From positions 5,997,001 through 6,061,000 of the forward strand of contig NZ_CP108455.1 of the NCBI RefSeq assembly GCF_036241575.1: a DNA stretch of 64,000 nt, written 5' to 3'. This DNA is from Streptomyces sp. NBC_01267 (lineage in GTDB: Bacteria > Actinomycetota > Actinomycetes > Streptomycetales > Streptomycetaceae). A program made the translations under genes and the position numbers. The stretch's first letter is position 1. Each line of letters begins with the position of its first letter. Shown here piece by piece: positions 59,237 through 64,000 of the stretch. The notes beneath the pieces are model-generated. The model was not told the origin of the DNA. It did no database searches and was given only the letters and a program-made list of their open reading frames with translations.

Positions 59237-61684
59237 CTACACGGGCCCCGCGAGCGTCGCCACCGCCGGGGCGAACGGGACGCCCGAGCCGTCACGGCGC
59301 GGGTCCGGTTCGGGCAGCTCCGCCGGGGTGCCGTTCGCCGCGGCGGCCCTGGCGGGGGCCTCGCCCGCCCAGGCCAGCACCAGCAGGTCCTCCCCCTTCA
59401 GGAAGCGCTGGCAGCGCACCCCTCCGGTCGCCCGCCCCTTGCGCGGGTACTGGTCGAACGGCGTCAGCTTCGCCGTACGCACCGAGTCGTCCAGCGTGCC
59501 GTGCGAGCCCGCGATCGTGAAGACCACCGCGTCCGCCGCCGGGTCCACCGCGGTGAACGAGATCACCTTGGCGCCCTCGGCCAGCTTGATGCCCGCCATC
59601 CCGCCCGCCGGGCGGCCCTGCGGCCGTACCTGCCCGGCCGGATAGCGCAGCAACTGCGCGTCGTCGGTGATGAAGACCAGGTCCTCCTCGCCGGTCCGCA
59701 GTTCGACCGCGCCGACGATCCGGTCACCGTCCCGCAGGCCGATGACCTCCAACTCGTCCTTGTTGGGCGGGTAGTCGGGCACCACCCGCTTCACGATGCC
59801 CTGCTCGGTGCCGATCGCCAGCCCGGGTGAGGCCTCGTCCACCGTGCTGAGACAGACGACCTGCTCGTCGTCCGCGAGCGAGACGAACTCCGAGATCTGC
59901 GCGCCGCCCGCCAGATTGGGCGCGGAGGCGGTGTCCGGCAGCTGTGGCAGATCGATCACCGCGACCCGCAGCAGCCGGCCGGCCGAGGTGACCACCCCGA
60001 TGTCACCGCGCGCGGTCGCCGGGACGGCCGAGACCACCACGTCGTGCTTGGTGCGCTTCTGCCCCTCGGTGCTCAGCGGCTCGGCGGTGGCCGTACGGGC
60101 CAGCAGGCCCGTCGACGACAGGAGCACCCGGCACGGGTCGTCGGCGACCTCCAGCGAGGTCGCGGCGAGCGGGGTGCCCGCGGACTCCAGCAGGACCGTG
60201 CGCCGGTCGGTGGAGAACTTCTTCGCCACCGCGGCCAGTTCGCCCGAGACCAGCTTGCGCAGCTCCGCGTCCGACTCAAGGATCTTGGTCAGTTCCTCGA
60301 TCTCGCTGTTCAGCCGGTCGCGCTCGCTCTCCAGCTCGATCCGGTCGAACCGGGTGAGCCGGCGCAGCGGTGTGTCCAGGATGTACTGGGTCTGGATCTC
60401 GCTCAGCGAGAAGTGCGAGATCAGCCGCTCCTTGGCCTGTGCCGAGTTGTCGCTGGAGCGGATGAGCCGGATGACCTCGTCGATGTCGAGCAGCGCCACG
60501 AGCAGGCCCAGGACCAGATGCAGCCGGTCCTGCCGCTTGCCCCTGCGGAACTCGCTGCGGCGCCTGACGACCGAGAAGCGGTGGTCGAGATAGACCTCCA
60601 GCAGCTCCTTGAGCCCCAGCGTCAGCGGCTGCCCGTCCACCAGCGCGACGTTGTTGATCCCGAAGGACTCCTCCATCGGGGTGAGCTTGTAGAGCTGTTC
60701 CAGAACGGCTTCCGGTACGAAGCCGTTCTTCACCTCGATGACCAGCCGCAGACCGTGCGCACGGTCGGTGAGGTCCTTCAGGTCGGCGATGCCCTGGAGC
60801 TTCTTCGAAGCCACCAGGTCCTTGATCTTGGCGCGGACCTTCTCCGGGCCGACCGCGAAGGGCAGTTCGGTGACGACGATGCCCTTGCGGCGCGGGGTGA
60901 CGTCCTGGATCGTCGTCGTGGCGCGGATCTTGAAGGTGCCGCGGCCCGACGCGTAGGCGTCCTTGATGCCGTCGAGCCCCACGATCCGGCCGCCGGTCGG
61001 CAGGTCGGGTCCGGGCACGAAACGCATCAGCGAGTCGAGATCCGCACCGGGGTGCTTGATCAGATGCCGGGCCGCGGCGATGACCTCGCCCAGATTGTGC
61101 GGCGGCATGTTCGTCGCCATCCCGACCGCGATCCCGGACGCGCCGTTGACCAGCAGGTTCGGATAGGCGGCGGGGAGTACGACGGGCTCGCGCTCCTGGC
61201 CGTCGTAGTTCGGCTGGAAATCGACGGTGTTCTCGTCGGTCGACTCCGTCATCAGTGACGTGGCGTCAGCCATCCGGCACTCGGTGTACCGCATGGCGGC
61301 GGGCGGGTCGTCGTTGCCGAGGGAGCCGAAGTTGCCGTGACCGTCGACCAGCGGGAGCCGCATCGAGAAGGGCTGCGACATCCGCACCAGGGCGTCGTAG
61401 ATGGAGGCGTCGCCGTGCGGGTGCAGCTTGCCCATGACCTCGCCGACGACACGGGCGCACTTCACATAGCTGCGGTCGGGGCGCAGCCCCATCTCGCTCA
61501 TCTGGTAGACGATGCGGCGGTGGACGGGCTTCATGCCGTCACGGGCGTCCGGCAGGGCCCGTGAGTAGATCACCGAGTACGCGTACTCCAGGTAGGAGTT
61601 CTCCATTTCATCGACGACGTCGATGTCGAGAATCTTCTCCTCGAAGTCCTCCGGCGGCGGGGTCTTCGTGCTGCGGCGGGCCAT
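59237..61684 (-). CDS. parC: Topoisomerase IV subunit A (ParC)
   Basis: An 815-residue GyrA/ParC-type cleavage subunit. The catalytic Tyr133 is in [10 protein letters not shown]; the quinolone-resistance region is [15 protein letters not shown]. The C-terminal half has the beta-pinwheel blades, but no canonical gyrase box (QRRGGKG) was seen, which supports ParC over GyrA. It pairs with parE 20 kb upstream to decatenate chromosomes. The ATG is followed by a basic N-terminus. Confidence 0.93.
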   Translation of the reverse strand: MARRSTKTPPPEDFEEKILDIDVVDEMENSYLEYAYSVIYSRALPDARDGMKPVHRRIVYQMSEMGLRPDRSYVKCARVVGEVMGKLHPHGDASIYDALVRMSQPFSMRLPLVDGHGNFGSLGNDDPPAAMRYTECRMADATSLMTESTDENTVDFQPNYDGQEREPVVLPAAYPNLLVNGASGIAVGMATNMPPHNLGEVIAAARHLIKHPGADLDSLMRFVPGPDLPTGGRIVGLDGIKDAYASGRGTFKIRATTTIQDVTPRRKGIVVTELPFAVGPEKVRAKIKDLVASKKLQGIADLKDLTDRAHGLRLVIEVKNGFVPEAVLEQLYKLTPMEESFGINNVALVDGQPLTLGLKELLEVYLDHRFSVVRRRSEFRRGKRQDRLHLVLGLLVALLDIDEVIRLIRSSDNSAQAKERLISHFSLSEIQTQYILDTPLRRLTRFDRIELESERDRLNSEIEELTKILESDAELRKLVSGELAAVAKKFSTDRRTVLLESAGTPLAATSLEVADDPCRVLLSSTGLLARTATAEPLSTEGQKRTKHDVVVSAVPATARGDIGVVTSAGRLLRVAVIDLPQLPDTASAPNLAGGAQISEFVSLADDEQVVCLSTVDEASPGLAIGTEQGIVKRVVPDYPPNKDELEVIGLRDGDRIVGAVELRTGEEDLVFITDDAQLLRYPAGQVRPQGRPAGGMAGIKLAEGAKVISFTAVDPAADAVVFTIAGSHGTLDDSVRTAKLTPFDQYPRKGRATGGVRCQRFLKGEDLLVLAWAGEAPARAAAANGTPAELPEPDPRRDGSGVPFAPAVATLAGPV

Positions 61685-61864
61685 CGCTGCTGCGGCTCCT
61701 TCACGTGCCTGGTCCGGTACTGATGCCGACCATTGTGGACTGTCCCACCGACAACACCGACCGCGACCCGGGGACGCCCGGGTGGCTGCCAGGTGTCAGC
61801 GCGCTTGCATACAGTGGCAGGACAGCATTCAACGCGGTCAACACACGCGAGCGAAGGGACGTAC
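61685..61864. other. Divergent intergenic region between parC and the peptidase
   Basis: 180 bp that should hold both promoters. No operator-like repeat stood out. Confidence 0.4.
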
Positions 61865-63214
61865 ATGCCCATGGGTCACACGGCCACAGCCGAGGCCGCT
61901 TCCGGCGGCCTGACAGCGACCGAGCACCGGCTGGCCAACGGCCTGCGGGTGGTGCTCTCCGAGGACCACCTGACCCCGGTGGCGGCGGTCTGCCTCTGGT
62001 ACGACGTCGGTTCACGGCACGAGGTCAAGGGGCGTACCGGACTCGCCCACCTCTTCGAGCACCTGATGTTCCAGGGCTCCGGACAGGTCGAGGGCAACGG
62101 TCACTTCGAGCTGGTACAGGGGGCCGGAGGATCGCTCAACGGCACCACCAGCTTCGAGCGCACCAACTACTTCGAGACGATGCCCACGCACCAACTGGAG
62201 CTCGCTCTCTGGCTGGAGGCGGACCGGATGGGCTCGCTGCTCGCCGCGCTCGACGAGGAGTCCATGGAGAACCAGCGGGACGTCGTCAAGAACGAGCGGC
62301 GCCAGCGCTACGACAACGTGCCGTACGGCACGGCGTTCGAGAAGCTGACCGCCCTCTCGTACCCCGAGGGTCACCCGTACCACCACACGCCGATCGGGTC
62401 GATGGCCGACCTGGACGCCGCGACGCTGGAGGACGCACGGGACTTCTTCCGTAAGAACTACGCGCCCAACAACGCGGTCCTGTCGGTCGTCGGTGACATC
62501 GACCCCGAGCAGACGCTGGCCTGGGTCGAGAAGTACTTCGGCACCATCCCGTCCCACGACGGCAAGCAGCCGCCGCGCGACGGCGGCCTCCCCGACACCC
62601 TCGGCGCCGAGGTGCGCGAAGAGGTCCACGAGGAGGTCCCCTCGCGTGCGCTGATGGCCGCCTACCGGCTCCCGGAGGACGGCACGCGCGCGTGCGACGC
62701 GGCCGACATCGCGCTGACCATCCTGGGCGGCGGCGAGTCGTCGCTGCTGCACAACCGCCTGGTCCGGCGGGACCGGACAGCGGTCGCCGCGGGCTTCGGC
62801 CTGCTGCGGCTGGCCGGTGCGCCCTCGCTCGGCTGGCTGGACGTCAAGACGTCGGGCGGGGTCGAGGTCCCGCAGATCGAGTCCGCGGTGGACGAGGAGC
62901 TGGCCCGCTTCGCCGCCGACGGCCCCACGGCCGAGGAGATGGAGCGCGCGCAGGCCCAGCTGGAGCGCGAATGGCTGGACCGGCTGGGTACGGTCGCCGG
63001 CCGCGCCGACGAACTGTGCAGGTACGCCGTGCTGTTCGGCGACCCGCAGCTCGCGCTGAGCGCCGTGCAGCGGGTGCTGGACATCACGGCAGAAGAGGTG
63101 CAGGAGGTCGCGAAGGCGCGGCTGCGCCCCGACAACCGCGCCGTGCTCGTGTACGAGCCCGTCACGGCGGACGAGACCGACGACAACACCCGGACTGACG
63201 AGGCGGACCTGTGA
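61865..63214 (+). CDS. M16-family zinc metallopeptidase (catalytic subunit)
   Basis: A 449-residue pitrilysin-family peptidase of the half-size (PqqF/mitochondrial processing) type. The inverted zinc motif HxxEH is HLFEH (GLAHLFEHLMFQG), with the distal Glu in a stretch like NERRQRYDNVPYG downstream. There is no signal peptide. ATG 61865 follows AAGGGA. Its stop overlaps the start of the next M16 gene (GTGA), so the two are coupled and probably form a heterodimer. Confidence 0.93.
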   Translation: MPMGHTATAEAASGGLTATEHRLANGLRVVLSEDHLTPVAAVCLWYDVGSRHEVKGRTGLAHLFEHLMFQGSGQVEGNGHFELVQGAGGSLNGTTSFERTNYFETMPTHQLELALWLEADRMGSLLAALDEESMENQRDVVKNERRQRYDNVPYGTAFEKLTALSYPEGHPYHHTPIGSMADLDAATLEDARDFFRKNYAPNNAVLSVVGDIDPEQTLAWVEKYFGTIPSHDGKQPPRDGGLPDTLGAEVREEVHEEVPSRALMAAYRLPEDGTRACDAADIALTILGGGESSLLHNRLVRRDRTAVAAGFGLLRLAGAPSLGWLDVKTSGGVEVPQIESAVDEELARFAADGPTAEEMERAQAQLEREWLDRLGTVAGRADELCRYAVLFGDPQLALSAVQRVLDITAEEVQEVAKARLRPDNRAVLVYEPVTADETDDNTRTDEADL

Positions 63215-64000
63215 CCGACGCCGCAACCGTGAGCATGACCTTCCACCCGCAGCCGCAGGCGGGTACCGCCAGGCCCTGGGCCTTCCCGGCCCCCGAGCGG
63301 TCCACGCTCCCCAACGGCCTGACCGTGCTGCGCTGCCACCGCCCCGGACAGCAGGTGGTGGCCGTCGAGATCAGCCTCGACGCCCCGCTGGACGCCGAGC
63401 CGGAAGGGCTCGACGGCATCGCCACGATCATGGCGCGGGCCTTCTCCGAGGGCACCGACAAGCACACCGCCGAGGAGTTCGCCGCGGAGCTGGAGCGCTG
63501 CGGTGCCACCCTCGACGCGCACGCCGACCACCCCGGTGTCCGGATCTCCCTGGAGGTCCCGGTCTCCCGGCTGCCCAAGGCGGTCGGCCTGCTCGCCGAC
63601 GCGCTGCGCGCGCCCGCCTTCGCGGAGAGCGAGATCGAACGGCTCGTGGGCAACCGCCTCGACGAGATCCCGCACGAGCTGGCCAACCCGGCCCGCCGCG
63701 CGGCCAAGCAGCTCTCCAAGGAGCTGTTCCCCGCCACCGCGCGCATGTCACGCCCGCGGCAGGGCACCGAGGAGACGGTGGCGCGCATCGACGCGGCGGG
63801 CGTCCGCTCCTTCTACGAGGCGTACGTCCGGCCCGCGACGGCCACCGCGGTGATCGTCGGTGACCTCACCGGCACCGACCTGGACGGCCTGCTCGCCGAC
63901 ACCCTCGGCGACTGGAAGGGCAGCGCGGGCACGCCCCGGCCGGTGGCGCCCATCACCGCGGACGACACGGGCCGGGTGGTCATCGTGGACCGTCCCGGGG
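63211..64000 (+). CDS. M16-family peptidase-like partner, partial (3' end outside window)
   Basis: The gene starts at GTG 63211 and is open to the end of the window (263 codons). Early sequence (STLPNGLTVLRCHRPGQQVV) and IATIMARAFSEGTDKHTAEEF are M16-like, but in place of HxxEH it has GLDGIATIMA, so it lacks the zinc site. In half-size M16 systems such a partner binds substrate for the active subunit. It overlaps the upstream gene by 4 nt. Confidence 0.9.
   Translation, partial: MTDAATVSMTFHPQPQAGTARPWAFPAPERSTLPNGLTVLRCHRPGQQVVAVEISLDAPLDAEPEGLDGIATIMARAFSEGTDKHTAEEFAAELERCGATLDAHADHPGVRISLEVPVSRLPKAVGLLADALRAPAFAESEIERLVGNRLDEIPHELANPARRAAKQLSKELFPATARMSRPRQGTEETVARIDAAGVRSFYEAYVRPATATAVIVGDLTGTDLDGLLADTLGDWKGSAGTPRPVAPITADDTGRVVIVDRPG

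Overview
The window is high-GC actinobacterial chromosome and almost certainly Streptomyces. Evidence: GTG/TTG starts are common, and the principal sigma factor HrdB has a Lys/Ala-rich N-terminus. The sporulation regulator whiH sits directly upstream of hrdB. lexA and nrdR-nrdJ lie together, and parE and parC lie on either side of a variable region. From memory this matches the S. coelicolor order around SCO5803 (lexA), SCO5804/5 (nrdRJ), SCO5819 (whiH) and SCO5820 (hrdB). No rRNA, tRNA, CRISPR array, phage or transposase was seen.

Layout. 1-3.3 kb: the 3' end of hflX, then two tandem paralogous lipoprotein serine proteases on the minus strand. 3.6-9.7 kb: an NRPS-independent siderophore-type operon (class III aminotransferase, IucA/IucC synthetase, acyltransferase, second IucA/IucC synthetase) with no decarboxylase or N-hydroxylase beside it. 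9.8-24.7 kb: a DinG-like helicase, lexA with an SOS box, nrdR-nrdJ behind a tandem pair of NrdR boxes, a YdbC-like protein, a histidine phosphatase, an ADP-ribosylglycohydrolase, an MFS exporter divergent from a TetR regulator around a long palindrome, rnhB, two uncharacterised proteins and a MepB protein. 24.8-32.2 kb: a RecQ helicase with a phosphoribosyltransferase-like tail, an Sfp-type phosphopantetheinyl transferase, a DUF4192 protein preceded by two facing DnaA boxes, an NrtR-like NUDIX regulator and an ABC ATPase-membrane fusion. 32.4-39 kb: whiH, hrdB, a secreted trypsin-like protease, a small zinc-ribbon-like protein and parE.

39.2-55.4 kb is a signalling and transport region. It holds a membrane protein/NarL-type two-component operon, a DUF485 plus acetate-type symporter pair, and a CitA/DcuS-type kinase and its likely regulator placed either side of an SsuBC/NitT-type ABC operon. 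A LacI-family regulator follows, with a sugar ABC operon ending in a GH13 alpha-glucosidase. 55.4-64 kb: a citrate synthase-like protein with an N-terminal DNA-binding domain, divergent from an ordinary citrate synthase across an AT-rich, repeat-rich gap; a CobW-family GTPase; parC; and an M16 peptidase pair, the second running off the window.

Functionally the window mixes housekeeping and DNA-maintenance genes (topoisomerase IV, LexA, RecQ, RNase HII, ribonucleotide reductase, sigma factor) with nutrient acquisition (iron, sugars, organic acids). Several regulator genes have candidate operators next to them. Many short intergenic regions show a TANNNT-like box about 6-9 nt before the start codon, which suggests leaderless or nearly leaderless mRNAs.
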